Shown: positions 20,815 through 32,075, numbered from the stretch's first letter. The stretch is 64,000 bases of DNA from Hyphomicrobiales bacterium (GCA_017305935.1 JAFKJU010000030.1:1-64000); one strand, 5' to 3'. Made by a program: numbers and translations. Notes: generated by a model from the letters alone, not told the origin.

Positions 20815-21417
20815 ATGCAAAACACCTCCCTGATCCTGGCATCCTCCAGCCCGTTCCGGCGCATGCTGATGGACAATGCCGGATTGACCTTCGAAGCCTA
20901 TCCGGCAAACATTGACGAGCGCGCCATCGAGGCGCCGTTGGCGGAAAATGGCGCGAGTCCGCAGGAGGTGGCGCTGGCGCTGGCGCAGGCCAAGGCGCTG
21001 GATGTGGCCGGGCGTCACCCGGATGCCATCGTGCTCGGCTCCGACCAGACCATGTCGCTCGGCGACCGGGTCTATCACAAGCCGGCTCATCGCGATGAAG
21101 CAAAAAGCCATCTCTTGTCCTTGTCCGGCAAAACGCATCAGCTCAACAGCGCCATGGTTCTGGCCCGCGGCGCAGACGTCCTGTGGCGGCATGTTTCCGA
21201 GGCGCGGCTGACGGTTCGCGATCTCTCGGAAAATTTTGTCGAGGCCTATCTCGACTGTGTCGGCGACAAGGCGCTGCAAAGCGTTGGCGCCTATCAGCTC
21301 GAAGGCGAGGGGGTTCAACTCTTCACGGCAATCGAGGGCGATTATTTCACCATTATCGGCCTGCCGCTGTTGCCGCTGCTGGCGCAGTTGCGCCGTCTCG
21401 GAGTCATCGATGGTTGA
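20815..21417 (+). CDS. maf: Maf-family nucleoside triphosphate pyrophosphatase
   Basis: About 200 residues. [18 protein letters not shown] at the N-terminus and [10 protein letters not shown] are Maf signatures; these enzymes hydrolyse noncanonical or modified nucleotides and link to division control. ATG 20815 has GACGAGG upstream; an in-frame ATG at 20788 adds nine residues and is possible. Its stop codon lies inside the start of aroE (8-base overlap), so the pair is translationally coupled. Confidence 0.9.
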   Translation: MQNTSLILASSSPFRRMLMDNAGLTFEAYPANIDERAIEAPLAENGASPQEVALALAQAKALDVAGRHPDAIVLGSDQTMSLGDRVYHKPAHRDEAKSHLLSLSGKTHQLNSAMVLARGADVLWRHVSEARLTVRDLSENFVEAYLDCVGDKALQSVGAYQLEGEGVQLFTAIEGDYFTIIGLPLLPLLAQLRRLGVIDG

Positions 21418-22264
21418 TTCACGTGAAACAAGACGCGCCTTCGTCTGCGGCCATCCGATCAGGCATTCACGCTCGCCGCTGATACACGGCCATTGGCTGG
21501 AGCAGTTCGGCATCGCGGGGCGCTATACGGCCGAGGATGTCGCACCGGAAAACTTTGCCGGCTTCATCGAAGGCCTGCGCTCCGGCGAAGCCGGCTTCGT
21601 CGGCGGCAATGTCACCATTCCGCACAAGGAAGCCGCCTGCCGATTGGTGGATACGCCGGATGAACTGGCGAAGGAACTCGGCGCCGCCAACACGCTCTGG
21701 GTCGAGGACGGCAAGGTGCGGGCGACCAATACCGATGGCTACGGTTTCACCGCCAATCTCGATGCCTGCCATCCCGGCTGGGACAAGGGCTTGCGTGCGG
21801 TGATCTTTGGGGCAGGTGGTGCTGCGCGCGCCATCGTCCAGGCAGTGCGCGATCGTGGTTTTTCGGAAGTGCATATCGTCAACCGCACCGTCGCGCGGGC
21901 GCAGGAACTGGCGGACCGGTTCGGCCCGAAAATTTTCGCGCATCCGCAAGGCGCGCTCGGCGAGGTGATGCGCGGCGCCGATCTCTTCGTCAACACCACC
22001 TCGGTTGGCATGGATGGCGAGAATGCCATCGACCTCGATTTTGCGCCGCTGGTATCCGGTGCGGTCGTCACCGATATCGTCTATGTGCCGTTGATGACGC
22101 CGATGCTGATCAAGGCGCAGGCGCAAGGCTTTGCGATTGTCGATGGGCTCGGTATGTTGCTGCATCAGGCGGTGCCCGGTTTTGAAAAATGGTTTGGCCG
22201 GCGGCCGGCCGTCGATGAGGCGCTACGGGCATTGATCGTCGCCGATATGGAGCGCCATGCATGA
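21410..22264 (+). CDS. aroE: Shikimate dehydrogenase
   Basis: A 284-residue NADPH-dependent enzyme that reduces 3-dehydroshikimate in aromatic amino acid synthesis. [17 protein letters not shown] binds shikimate, [12 protein letters not shown] carries the catalytic Lys, and [16 protein letters not shown] is the nucleotide-binding loop. ATG 21410 starts [11 protein letters not shown], and the parS-like site 21415-21430 lies within these codons. It overlaps maf by 8 bases and coaE by 4. Confidence 0.95.
   Translation: MVDSRETRRAFVCGHPIRHSRSPLIHGHWLEQFGIAGRYTAEDVAPENFAGFIEGLRSGEAGFVGGNVTIPHKEAACRLVDTPDELAKELGAANTLWVEDGKVRATNTDGYGFTANLDACHPGWDKGLRAVIFGAGGAARAIVQAVRDRGFSEVHIVNRTVARAQELADRFGPKIFAHPQGALGEVMRGADLFVNTTSVGMDGENAIDLDFAPLVSGAVVTDIVYVPLMTPMLIKAQAQGFAIVDGLGMLLHQAVPGFEKWFGRRPAVDEALRALIVADMERHA
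21415..21430. promoter_or_regulatory. Asymmetric parS-like site at the start of aroE
   Basis: TGATTCACGTGAAACA differs from the parS consensus at position 3 only. It lies within the first codons of aroE, 1.5 kb to the right of oriC. The same 16-mer recurs at 30277-30292. Confidence 0.7.
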
Positions 22265-22863
22265 TCGTCATCGGTCTCACCGGCTCCATCGGTATGGGCA
22301 AGTCGACGACGGCGGCAATGTTTGCCGAAGCCGGCGTGCCGGTCAACGACGCCGATGCCGTTGTTCACGACCTCTATCGTGGCGAGGCGGTGGCGCCGGT
22401 CGGTGCCGCCTTTCCCGGCAGCGTTCGTGACGGCGCGGTAGACCGCGTTGAGCTTGCCCGGAAATTGAAGGAGAATCCGGCTAAGTTTGCCGTGCTTGAG
22501 GCTATCGTCCACCCGCTGGTGCAGGCGCGCGAACAGGCATTCCTCGCCCGCCATCGCGCGGCTGGAACGGAAATGGTGCTGCTTGATATTCCCCTGCTGT
22601 TTGAAACGGGAGGGGAGAACCGGGTGGATAGGATCGTCGTCGTCACTTGCGATGCGGCGATCCAGCGCCAGCGCGTCCTGTCGCGGCCAGGCATGACGGA
22701 CGAAAAATTCGAGCTGATCCTGTCGCGGCAGATGCCGGATCGTGAAAAACGCGAACGCGCCGATTATATCGTCGATACCGGCCACGGCATCGAGGCGGCG
22801 CGCGAGCGTGTATCCGCCATTATTGCCGATATCCGCAGCCGGCAAACGAAACACGAGGACTGA
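22261..22863 (+). CDS. coaE: Dephospho-CoA kinase
   Basis: A 200-residue P-loop kinase catalysing the last step of coenzyme A synthesis. [20 protein letters not shown] is the Walker A region, [13 protein letters not shown] binds substrate, and [13 protein letters not shown] is conserved. Its ATG overlaps the aroE stop (ATGA). The CoA pathway also appears at the right end of the window as coaA, but the two are not in one operon. Confidence 0.95.
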   Translation: MIVIGLTGSIGMGKSTTAAMFAEAGVPVNDADAVVHDLYRGEAVAPVGAAFPGSVRDGAVDRVELARKLKENPAKFAVLEAIVHPLVQAREQAFLARHRAAGTEMVLLDIPLLFETGGENRVDRIVVVTCDAAIQRQRVLSRPGMTDEKFELILSRQMPDREKRERADYIVDTGHGIEAARERVSAIIADIRSRQTKHED

Positions 22864-22864
22864 G

Positions 22865-23566
22865 ATGCGCGAGATCATTTTCGATACGGAAACCACCGGC
22901 CTCGACAATAAGACAGATCGGGTCATCGAAATCGGTGGCATCGAGCTGTTCAATCATTTCCCGACCGGCAACACGCTGCATCTCTACATCAGCCCCGGCG
23001 AGACCAAGGTCCATCCCGATGCGCTGGCGATCCACGGCATCACAGACGAGTTCCTGAAGGACAAGCCGCCCTTCGCGGATGTGGCCCAGCAGATCGTCGA
23101 CTTCTTCGCCGGCGCCAAGTGGATCGCTCACAACGCCACCTTCGACATCGGCTTTATCAATGCCGAATTCGGCCGTCTCGGCCTGCCGCCGATCCTGCCG
23201 GATCAGGTGATCGACACGCTGTCGATGGCGCGGCGCAAGCATCCGATGGGGCCGAACTCGCTGGACGCGCTCTGCCGTCGCTATGGCATCGACAATTCGC
23301 ACCGCACCAAGCACGGCGCGCTGCTCGACTCCGAGCTGCTCGCCGAAGTCTATATCGAGATGATCGGCGGCCGCCAGGCCGCCCTCGGTCTGGCGCCGGC
23401 CGGCAGCGAAGAGGTGGCTGTCGGCATCCAGGAAGAAGTGACGGTCACCATTGTGCGCGAACGGCCGCGTCCGTTGGCGGCGCGCGTCAGCGTCGCGGAA
23501 GCGGAAGCCCATGCGGCGCTGGTCGCCAAGCTTGGAGACAAGGCGTTGTGGAAGCAATATTCCTGA
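22865..23566 (+). CDS. dnaQ: DNA polymerase III epsilon subunit (3'-5' exonuclease)
   Basis: A 233-residue proofreading exonuclease. Exo I is IIFDTETTGLDNKTDRVIEI at the N-terminus, Exo II is WIAHNATFDIGFINAE, and Exo III is the later HGALLDSELLAEVY region. ATG 22865 begins one base after the coaE stop, with GAGGA just upstream, so it is the last gene of the maf-aroE-coaE-dnaQ run. A strong bidirectional hairpin follows. Confidence 0.95.
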   Translation: MREIIFDTETTGLDNKTDRVIEIGGIELFNHFPTGNTLHLYISPGETKVHPDALAIHGITDEFLKDKPPFADVAQQIVDFFAGAKWIAHNATFDIGFINAEFGRLGLPPILPDQVIDTLSMARRKHPMGPNSLDALCRRYGIDNSHRTKHGALLDSELLAEVYIEMIGGRQAALGLAPAGSEEVAVGIQEEVTVTIVRERPRPLAARVSVAEAEAHAALVAKLGDKALWKQYS

Positions 23567-23587
23567 TCCCGCCAAACGATAGACAAC

Positions 23588-23619
23588 AAAAAACCCGGAC
23601 GCGAAGCTCCGGGTTTTTT
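23588..23619. terminator. Bidirectional terminator between dnaQ and secB
   Basis: AACCCGGA (23592-23599) pairs with TCCGGGTT (23608-23615), flanked by A-run and T-run, so it can end transcription from both convergent genes. Confidence 0.88.
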
Positions 23620-23637
23620 GTCGGACATTTCTGTCGA

Positions 23638-24096
23638 TCAGTTCGTGGTCTCGACCTTGGCGCGGGCCTGTTCCTCGGCCATGCGCTGCGTAAACATCTG
23701 CGTGAAGTCGATCGGGTCGATCATCAGCGGCGGGAAGCCGCCGTTGCGGGTGGCGTCGGCGACGATCTGGCGCGCGAAGGGGAACAACAGGCGCGGGCAT
23801 TCGATGAACAGCAGCGGCAGCATGTGCTCCTGCGGGAAGCCGGAGATGCGGAACACGCCGCCATAGACCAGTTCGCAGTTGAACACGACCTTGTCGCCGT
23901 CGCGGGCTTCGGTGTTCAGCGTCAGCACGACGTCGAAATCCGTATCCGACAGCGGATTGGCGTTGACGTTGACATTGATGTTGATCGCCGGGGCCTGGTC
24001 GCGGGACTGCAGGGAGCGCGGCGCGCCCGGATTTTCAAAGGAAAGATCCTTGATGTACTGGGCAAGGATATTGAGGCTCGGGCTGGCATCGGTCAT
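23638..24096 (-). CDS. secB: Protein-export chaperone SecB
   Basis: A 152-residue tetrameric chaperone that holds preproteins unfolded for Sec[20 protein letters not shown] near the N-terminus and [19 protein letters not shown] are family hallmarks; the C-terminus [15 protein letters not shown] binds SecA. ATG 24096 follows GAGGAAA; a longer in-frame reading adds 24 implausible residues. It lies downstream of fxsA on the same strand by about 115 bases. Confidence 0.96.
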   Translation of the reverse strand: MTDASPSLNILAQYIKDLSFENPGAPRSLQSRDQAPAININVNVNANPLSDTDFDVVLTLNTEARDGDKVVFNCELVYGGVFRISGFPQEHMLPLLFIECPRLLFPFARQIVADATRNGGFPPLMIDPIDFTQMFTQRMAEEQARAKVETTN

Positions 24097-24210
24097 CGGG
24101 GGTTTCCTCGCGAAACGGTAAAGGCCTGGTGCGCAGACAGGCGACATCAGTGTCGCGCCACTTATCATTTCAGCGGTTTGCTTACAACCCTTCGCCTTTG
24201 GCGCCCGATA

Positions 24211-24717
24211 TTACCGGCCGATGCGTGGGCCGTTCGACCAGGGCGAATCCGGATCGTTGTCGCGCTTGAAATCCTCGGCGTCGAGATCGACCACCGGCCC
24301 GCCGTTGCGGCGCGGGGCGCCGGAGAAGGGCGAACCCTGCTGGCTAAATCCGCCGGTCGTCACCACCATGCGCGCGCCGATCAGCTTCCAGGCGAGATCG
24401 CGCACCGCCGGGATGAAGAACAGCAGGCCGATGATGTCGGTGACGAAGCCGGGCAAAAGCAGCAGGAAGCCGGCGACGACGATCATCGCTCCATGCACCA
24501 GCTCGCGGCCGGGCACGACGCCGTTGCGGCCCTCGGCCTGCAGGCGCTTCAAAAGCCCGGTGCCCTGGCGGCGCAGAAGCACGATGCCGAGCAGCGAACT
24601 CGCCACCACCAGCCCCAGCGTCGCCAGCACGCCGATGGCCTTGCCGACGACGATAAAGCCGGCGATTTCGATAAACGGCAGCAGGAGGACGAAAAGCGGA
24701 AGAACCGAGGGGCGCAT
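24211..24717 (-). CDS. fxsA: FxsA-family cytoplasmic membrane protein
   Basis: A 168-residue membrane protein with about three hydrophobic segments (VLPLFVLLLPFIEIAGFIVVG, ATLGLVVASSLLGIVLL, MIVVAGFLLLLPGFVTDIIG) and a hydrophilic tail. The order matches FxsA, known in E. coli for affecting exclusion of phage T7 in F-plasmid cells; its cellular role is otherwise unclear. It reads divergently from the Tim44-like gene. Confidence 0.85.
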   Translation of the reverse strand: MRPSVLPLFVLLLPFIEIAGFIVVGKAIGVLATLGLVVASSLLGIVLLRRQGTGLLKRLQAEGRNGVVPGRELVHGAMIVVAGFLLLLPGFVTDIIGLLFFIPAVRDLAWKLIGARMVVTTGGFSQQGSPFSGAPRRNGGPVVDLDAEDFKRDNDPDSPWSNGPRIGR

Positions 24718-24850
24718 GATGATATACCGTTAAAGGTTGGCGGCGCCGTCAGGATCAGGGCCGGATTGCACTTTGACTATTTGAATGATCGGCGGCTGCG
24801 GACTATATGGGGTTTGAAGCGGCGAATTTTAACAGCGGTTCTGGGATAAT

Positions 24851-25558
24851 ATGGGCTCTAGCGATTTCGTGACACTGTTTTTTCTGGTAGCGGCGGTACT
24901 CATCTTCCTGCAGCTTCGCAGCGTGCTGGGCCGGCGGACCGGAAACGAAAAGCCGCCCTTCGATCCATTCTCTGCGCGCGACAAGGCCGGCAACCCGGAT
25001 GCGAGCGCCGATAACGGCAAGGTCGTCACCCTGCCGCGACGCGAGCCGGGTGAGGCCGGTGAGGATGCTTTCGCGCCAATCGATGCCGTGGCCCCGGCCG
25101 GCAGCGCCTTGAACGCAGCCTTGCGCGATATTGCCCGCACCGATCCCTCCTTCAATCCGAAGGAGTTTTTGAACGGCGCCCGCATGGCCTATGAAATGAT
25201 CGTCATGGCCTTTGCCGATGGCGACCGCAAGACGCTGAAGGGCCTGCTGTCGCGCGAAGTCTATGAAGGCTTTGACGCTGCGATCACCGAGCGCGAGAAG
25301 AACGGCGAGACGGTGAAATCCACCTTCGTCGGCATCGACAAATGCGATTTCACCCATGCCGAGATGCAGGGATCGGAAGCGCAGGTGACCTTGCGCATCG
25401 CCAGCCAGCTGATCTCCGCCACCTATGACCGCGCCGGGGCGCTGGTCGATGGCGATGCGGAAAATGTCGCCGAGGTCAACGACGTCTGGACCTTCGCCCG
25501 CGACACCCGTTCGCGCGATCCGAACTGGAAGCTGATCGCCACCGAATCCGAACAATGA
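24851..25558 (+). CDS. Tim44-domain protein
   Basis: A 235-residue protein with one N-terminal membrane anchor (FVTLFFLVAAVLIFLQL), a charged low-complexity linker (to about residue 75), and a C-terminal Tim44-like domain (residues about 90-235, ending DPNWKLIATESEQ). In alphaproteobacteria this family (TimA) is a homologue of a mitochondrial import-motor component; its bacterial role is still poorly defined. It overlaps mltA by 4 bases and sits near secB, a suggestive but unproven export context. Confidence 0.85.
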   Translation: MGSSDFVTLFFLVAAVLIFLQLRSVLGRRTGNEKPPFDPFSARDKAGNPDASADNGKVVTLPRREPGEAGEDAFAPIDAVAPAGSALNAALRDIARTDPSFNPKEFLNGARMAYEMIVMAFADGDRKTLKGLLSREVYEGFDAAITEREKNGETVKSTFVGIDKCDFTHAEMQGSEAQVTLRIASQLISATYDRAGALVDGDAENVAEVNDVWTFARDTRSRDPNWKLIATESEQ

Positions 25559-26673
25559 GCGCCGGCCCGATCGATTTCGCGCTTCGGCCGCAAAGTTTTG
25601 CCGATCTGCCGGGGTGGGGGGATGACGATCCCTCCGCCCTGTTTGCCGCTTTGCGGGCCTGTCGCCGGCATATTCTTCAGATAAAACCTTACAAGACGGG
25701 ATCGCTCGGCCTGACGGTCGGCGATCTGATGCCGCTTCTGGATGCCGCCGAAGCCGCCGAACCCGGCAATGCCGCCGAGGCGCGCGCCTTTTTCGAAGCC
25801 CATTGCCGGCCTTTCAAGGTCGAGCGCGCCGATGGCGAGCCCGGCTTCGTCACCGCCTTCTACGAGCCGGAAATCGACGTCAGCGCCACACCCGGCGGTG
25901 AATGGAAATTCCCCTTCTATCGCCGTCCGGACGATCTGGTCGATCTGGACGACGGCAATCGCCCGTCCTTCCTCGACCCGTCCTATGCCTTCGCCCGGCA
26001 GACCGAAAACGGCATCGAGCCCTATGCCGACCGCCTCGCCATCGATAACGGCTATCTCGACGGGCGGGGGCTGGAGATCGCCTGGGCGAAATCCCGCATC
26101 GATGTGTTTTTCGTGCACGTGCAGGGCGCGGCGCGGCTGCGCTTTCCCGATGGCAGCCTCAGGCGCATCACCTATGCCGCCAAGGCCGGGCATCCTTTTT
26201 CGCCCATCGGCCGGCTGCTGATCGATCGCGGCGAGATCGCGCCCGCCGATATTTCCATGCAGTCGATCCGCGCCTGGCTGCGCGCCCATCCCGATGAAGC
26301 GGATGCGGTGATGTCGCATAACCGATCCTACATCTTCTTCCGCGAGGCGGAGGTGGAGGACGAGGCGCTGGGGCCGGTGGCGGCGGCCAAGGTGCCGCTG
26401 GTGCCGGGACGGGCGCTCGCCGTTGACCGGAGGATTCATACCTTCGGCTTTCCATTCTATATCCATTCGCGATCCCTAACCCATCTCGACGCCGGCCAAC
26501 CCTTCCAGCGGCTGATGCTGGCGCTGGAAACCGGCACGGCCATCGTTGGTCCGGCGCGGGGCGATATTTTTACCGGCTCCGGCGATGAGGCCGGCGAACT
26601 GGCCGGCACCGTGCGCAACGCCGCCGATTTCCATATCCTCATTCCCCGCCGGGCGGCCGAAAGGTTCCGCTGA
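25555..26673 (+). CDS. mltA: Membrane-bound lytic murein transglycosylase A
   Basis: A 372-residue MltA-family enzyme cleaving peptidoglycan glycan strands to 1,6-anhydro ends. VTAFYEPEIDVS is the substrate-groove motif, and the C-terminal 3D domain carries GDIFTGSGDEAGELAG with the catalytic aspartate. The start overlaps the Tim44 gene (ATGA) and no earlier start is available in frame. The N-terminus (MSAGPIDFALRPQSFADLPG) shows no signal peptide or lipobox, which is odd for a periplasmic enzyme. Confidence 0.9.
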   Translation: MSAGPIDFALRPQSFADLPGWGDDDPSALFAALRACRRHILQIKPYKTGSLGLTVGDLMPLLDAAEAAEPGNAAEARAFFEAHCRPFKVERADGEPGFVTAFYEPEIDVSATPGGEWKFPFYRRPDDLVDLDDGNRPSFLDPSYAFARQTENGIEPYADRLAIDNGYLDGRGLEIAWAKSRIDVFFVHVQGAARLRFPDGSLRRITYAAKAGHPFSPIGRLLIDRGEIAPADISMQSIRAWLRAHPDEADAVMSHNRSYIFFREAEVEDEALGPVAAAKVPLVPGRALAVDRRIHTFGFPFYIHSRSLTHLDAGQPFQRLMLALETGTAIVGPARGDIFTGSGDEAGELAGTVRNAADFHILIPRRAAERFR

Positions 26674-26677
26674 GCCG

Positions 26678-27229
26678 ATGGCGAAGGATCGCAAGCTCGA
26701 TGCCGAAGACCGCATCCTCTGGGGCAAGGTGGCGCGCAGCGTACGCGCCCTGCCGGGCCGGATGCAGGATCTGCTGGCAATCGAGGAAAGCCTGAAGCCG
26801 GCCGAGCCGGAAACGGTCGCGGCCAAGGCGGAACAGACGCAACCGCCGGCGCCGCAGCCGCCGGTGCTGAAATCGAAGGACCATCGCCACCACCCGCTGG
26901 AACAGCCGACCAAGAAGAAGCTGGCCAAGGGCCGCCTTGCGCTCGAAGCGCGCATCGACCTGCATGGCATGGTGCAGAGCGAGGCGCATTTCCTGCTGCT
27001 CGATTTCCTCATCCGCGCCCATGGGCGTGGCCTGCGCCATGTGCTGGTCATCACCGGCAAGGGCAGTTCGATGGGCAGCGACGGGGCGTTGAAGCGCGTC
27101 GTGCCGATGTGGTTTTCCAAGCCGGAATTCCGCCACCTGATTTCCTCGCACGAGCCGGCGGCGCGCCAGCATGGCGGCGAGGGCGCGCTGTATGTGCGGC
27201 TGTCGCGCGTGCGGGGCGGCGGCGAATGA
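26678..27229 (+). CDS. Smr-domain protein
   Basis: A 183-residue protein with a charged N-terminal half and a C-terminal Smr (MutS2-related) domain. LEARIDLHGMVQSEAHFLL is the L-D-x-H-G motif and HVLVITGKGSSMGSDG the T-G-x-G motif, both typical of Smr nucleases acting on branched DNA or RNA. Substrate unknown. It lies 4 bases after mltA and overlaps the XRE regulator by 4 bases (ATGA), so the Tim44-mltA-smr-xre genes look like one operon. Confidence 0.88.
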   Translation: MAKDRKLDAEDRILWGKVARSVRALPGRMQDLLAIEESLKPAEPETVAAKAEQTQPPAPQPPVLKSKDHRHHPLEQPTKKKLAKGRLALEARIDLHGMVQSEAHFLLLDFLIRAHGRGLRHVLVITGKGSSMGSDGALKRVVPMWFSKPEFRHLISSHEPAARQHGGEGALYVRLSRVRGGGE

Positions 27230-27591
27230 CGCCGTTCGGCGAAGCGGTGCGGGCGCTGCGGCAGCGCAAAGGCGTGTCGCAGAAGGAGATGGCGGCGGCC
27301 ATCGGCGTTTCGCCGGCCTATCTCTCGGCGCTGGAGCATGGCCGGCGCGGCACGCCGACCTTCGACCTGCTGCAGAGGATCGCCGGCTATTTCAACATCA
27401 TCTGGGACGAGGCCGAGGATCTGTTTGCGCTGGCCGGCTTTTCTGCGCCGCGCGTCAGCCTCGATACGTCAGGCCTGCCGGCCCAACACACGGCCTTCGC
27501 CAATCGTCTCGCGCGGATGATTCGCCAACTCGATCCCGACGTGATAGAGGAAATGGACAGGCTTCTGACGAAAGCCGCCAATACGCCGTGA
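27226..27591 (+). CDS. XRE-family helix-turn-helix regulator
   Basis: A 121-residue protein whose N-terminal half is a Cro/C1-type helix-turn-helix: GVSQKEMAAAIGVSPAYLSA with the following LEHGRRGTP. The C-terminal half (residues 60-121) is predicted helical with no ligand domain recognised. It is the last gene of the Tim44-mltA-smr-xre run, 149 bases upstream of gyrB. Target genes are unknown; this gene position is common in Rhizobiaceae. Confidence 0.85.
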   Translation: MTPFGEAVRALRQRKGVSQKEMAAAIGVSPAYLSALEHGRRGTPTFDLLQRIAGYFNIIWDEAEDLFALAGFSAPRVSLDTSGLPAQHTAFANRLARMIRQLDPDVIEEMDRLLTKAANTP

Positions 27592-27689
27592 ATTCGGGCA
27601 CTAATCCCCGATTTTCTTGAAGGTTTCATGGCTCGAAATTTGGAAAAATGCCTGTGAAACCTTATATTCATGGGCAGGACTGCGGCTGA

Positions 27690-30176
<2,487 letters not shown>

Positions 30177-30196
30177 TCCAGCCCGGCGATTCACGG

Positions 30197-30233
30197 CAAA
30201 AAAGCCCGCTTCCTTGGGAGGCGGGCTTTTTTC
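30197..30233. terminator. Bidirectional terminator after gyrB
   Basis: AAAGCCCGC (30201-30209) pairs with GCGGGCTTT (30221-30229), with A-run before and T-run after. It serves gyrB and possibly the convergent nitroreductase gene. Confidence 0.88.
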
Positions 30234-30251
30234 ATGGTTAGCCGAAAACCG

Positions 30252-30267
30252 GGTTTCACGTGAATCA
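30252..30267. promoter_or_regulatory. parS-like site 1 downstream of gyrB
   Basis: GGTTTCACGTGAATCA has two differences from the parS consensus (positions 1 and 14). It forms a closely spaced pair with the site at 30277 and lies just past the gyrB terminator, 10.5 kb from oriC. Confidence 0.65.
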
Positions 30268-30276
30268 TGGTTAATG

Positions 30277-30292
30277 TGATTCACGTGAAACA
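30277..30292. promoter_or_regulatory. parS-like site 2 downstream of gyrB
   Basis: TGATTCACGTGAAACA has one difference from consensus and is identical to the aroE site. The pair with 30252 is centred 25 bases apart in a small noncoding gap. Confidence 0.72.
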
Positions 30293-30301
30293 TCGCGGTC
30301 G

Positions 30302-30901
30302 TTAACCGGCAAACTTTCCTTCGAAAGCCAGTTCCGAAAGCGGCTTGCGCTGGCTCGGCGTTTCGCGCGCCTTGAGATCGTCGGGCAGGGTCTCCCTGTC
30401 CGCGAGACGGCCGATGGCGACGGCGGCTTCGACGCGGTAATCGTCGGCGGGAATGCCGAGTTCCGCCATCGCTCTGTTGCGGTCGAGGCCGCCCATGCCA
30501 TGGGCGTGCAGGCCGAGCTTCATCGTCTGCATCGCCAGCGCCATCCAGGCCGCCCCTGTATCGAAGGCATGGGTGTAGATGGCGCGGCGCTCGCCGGTGC
30601 TGGTCGAGAGCGAATGGGTGCGAGACACAAGGATGATCAGCGCGCCGGCGTTCTGCGCCCAGCGCTGGTTGCCTTCGTCGAGCAGTTGCAGCAGTGCCGG
30701 CCATGCCTCCGTGCCGCGCCGGGCATAGATGAAACGCCAGGGCTGGCCGTTGCCGGCCGAGGGCGCCCAGCGGGCGGCGTCGAGGATGGTCAGCAGCATC
30801 TCCTCGGAAATCGCATCGCCGTTGAAGGCGCGCGGCGACCAGCGGTCGAGAAATAGCGGATCGATCGGCAGATCGGTGTGGCGGTGGTTGCTGGTGGTCA
30901 T
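30302..30901 (-). CDS. Nitroreductase-family flavoprotein
   Basis: A 199-residue NAD(P)H-dependent FMN oxidoreductase of the nitroreductase fold. DRWSPRAFNGDAISEEML and ARWAPSAGNGQPWRFIYA are FMN-binding signatures; the C-terminal half has HGMGGLDRNRAMAELGIP and VAIGRLADRETLP. The natural substrate cannot be told from sequence; nitroaromatics, quinones or enoate-like compounds are possible. ATG 30901 begins MTTSNHRHTD; a longer in-frame extension to 31267 has no coding character. It reads divergently from the glutathione-transferase-like gene. Confidence 0.85.
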   Translation of the reverse strand: MTTSNHRHTDLPIDPLFLDRWSPRAFNGDAISEEMLLTILDAARWAPSAGNGQPWRFIYARRGTEAWPALLQLLDEGNQRWAQNAGALIILVSRTHSLSTSTGERRAIYTHAFDTGAAWMALAMQTMKLGLHAHGMGGLDRNRAMAELGIPADDYRVEAAVAIGRLADRETLPDDLKARETPSQRKPLSELAFEGKFAG

Positions 30902-30920
30902 GGGACGGCCCTGTTTGTTG

Positions 30921-30976
30921 GAGCACTTCCAGGAAAGGTGGAAACCGGTTTTCCGTTCGGAAATGCGATGAAACAA
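30921..30976 (+). repeat. Rhizobial dispersed repeat, copy 1
   Basis: GAGCACTTCCAGGAAAGGTG followed by GAAACCGGTTTTCCGTTCGG and AAATGCGATGAAACAATTG. It matches a small element scattered between rhizobial genes (consensus roughly GCAATTCCAGGAAAAGTG, GAAGCGGTTTTCCGTCCGGA, ATTGCGTAAAAACAA). Other copies are at 40381, 62013 and 62721. Confidence 0.7.
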
Positions 30977-31121
30977 TTGAGAGGAGCGGACCATAATCGC
31001 TCGGGCGAAGACTGTGAAACGGTTTGTCGTGTCCGTTTGACACTGTGTCCAGAGATTGGGGTCTGCCGTCGCGCGCGCGAATGGATAGGATGGCCGCCAT
31101 CGATGAATGACGGAGCACATC

Positions 31122-32075
31122 ATGCTGGTGAATGGAAAATGGTCGGCGGACTGGCATCCGGTGCAGGCCAAGGATGAGAAGGGCGGCTTCGTCCGCCAGG
31201 TCTCCGGCTTTCGCAACTGGGTGACCCCGGATGGGTCTGCCGGCCCGACGGGCGAGGGCGGCTTCAAGGCCGAGACCGGGCGCTATCATCTTTATGTGGC
31301 CCTGATCTGCCCCTGGGCCTCGCGCACCCTGATCGGCCGCGCCCTCAAGGGGCTGAAGGACGTGCTGAGTGTTTCCATCGTCGAGCCGGTGCTGACCAGG
31401 GAAGGCTGGGCCTTCGGCGATTTTCCGGGCGCAACCCGCGACGAGGTCAACGGCGCCACCTATATGCACGAGATCTACACGAAGGCCGATCCGCTCTATA
31501 CCGGCCGCGCCACCGTGCCGGTGCTATGGGACAAGACGCGGCAGACCATCGTCAACAATGAATCCGCCGATATCCTGCGCATGATGAATGACGGTTTCGG
31601 CAGCCTCGCAACGGCAAGGATCGACCTCTATCCGGCAGGACAGCGCGAGGCGATCGATGCTTTCAACGCTCGTATCTATCCGGCGCTGAACAATGGCGTC
31701 TACCGCGCCGGCTTCGCCACCACGCAAGTCGCCTATGAAGAAGCCTTTGCCGATGTCTTCACCTGCCTCGACGATGTGGACGCCGCGCTGGACGGGAAAA
31801 AGTTCCTGTTCGCCGATCATCCGACCGAAGCCGATATCCGGCTGTTCGTGACGCTGATCCGCTTCGACGCCGCCTATCACGGCCTGTTCAAATGCAACCT
31901 GCGCCGGGTCGCCGATTATCGCAACTTGCGGCCTTTCCTGCGGCGGATGCTGGACTGGCCGGGCATCGCCCCGACCGTCGACATCGACCACATCAAGCGC
32001 GGCTATTATTCCATCGCGGCGCTCAATCCCAACGGCATCGTGCCGGTCGGACCGAAACTGGAGGAAATTCTGTAG
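31122..32075 (+). CDS. Glutathione S-transferase family protein, glutathionyl-hydroquinone reductase-like
   Basis: A 317-residue protein. YHLYVALICPWASRTLIGRA holds the C-P-W motif whose Cys is catalytic in glutathionyl-hydroquinone reductases (YqjG/PcpF/ECM4 class). These strip glutathione from conjugated quinols. The C-terminal GST helical domain includes FLFADHPTEADIRLFVTLIR, and RGYYSIAALNPNGIVPVGP is typical of the class. ATG 31122 has GGAG six bases upstream, better than the ATG at 31107. It follows a divergent promoter region shared with the nitroreductase. Confidence 0.88.
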   Translation: MLVNGKWSADWHPVQAKDEKGGFVRQVSGFRNWVTPDGSAGPTGEGGFKAETGRYHLYVALICPWASRTLIGRALKGLKDVLSVSIVEPVLTREGWAFGDFPGATRDEVNGATYMHEIYTKADPLYTGRATVPVLWDKTRQTIVNNESADILRMMNDGFGSLATARIDLYPAGQREAIDAFNARIYPALNNGVYRAGFATTQVAYEEAFADVFTCLDDVDAALDGKKFLFADHPTEADIRLFVTLIRFDAAYHGLFKCNLRRVADYRNLRPFLRRMLDWPGIAPTVDIDHIKRGYYSIAALNPNGIVPVGPKLEEIL

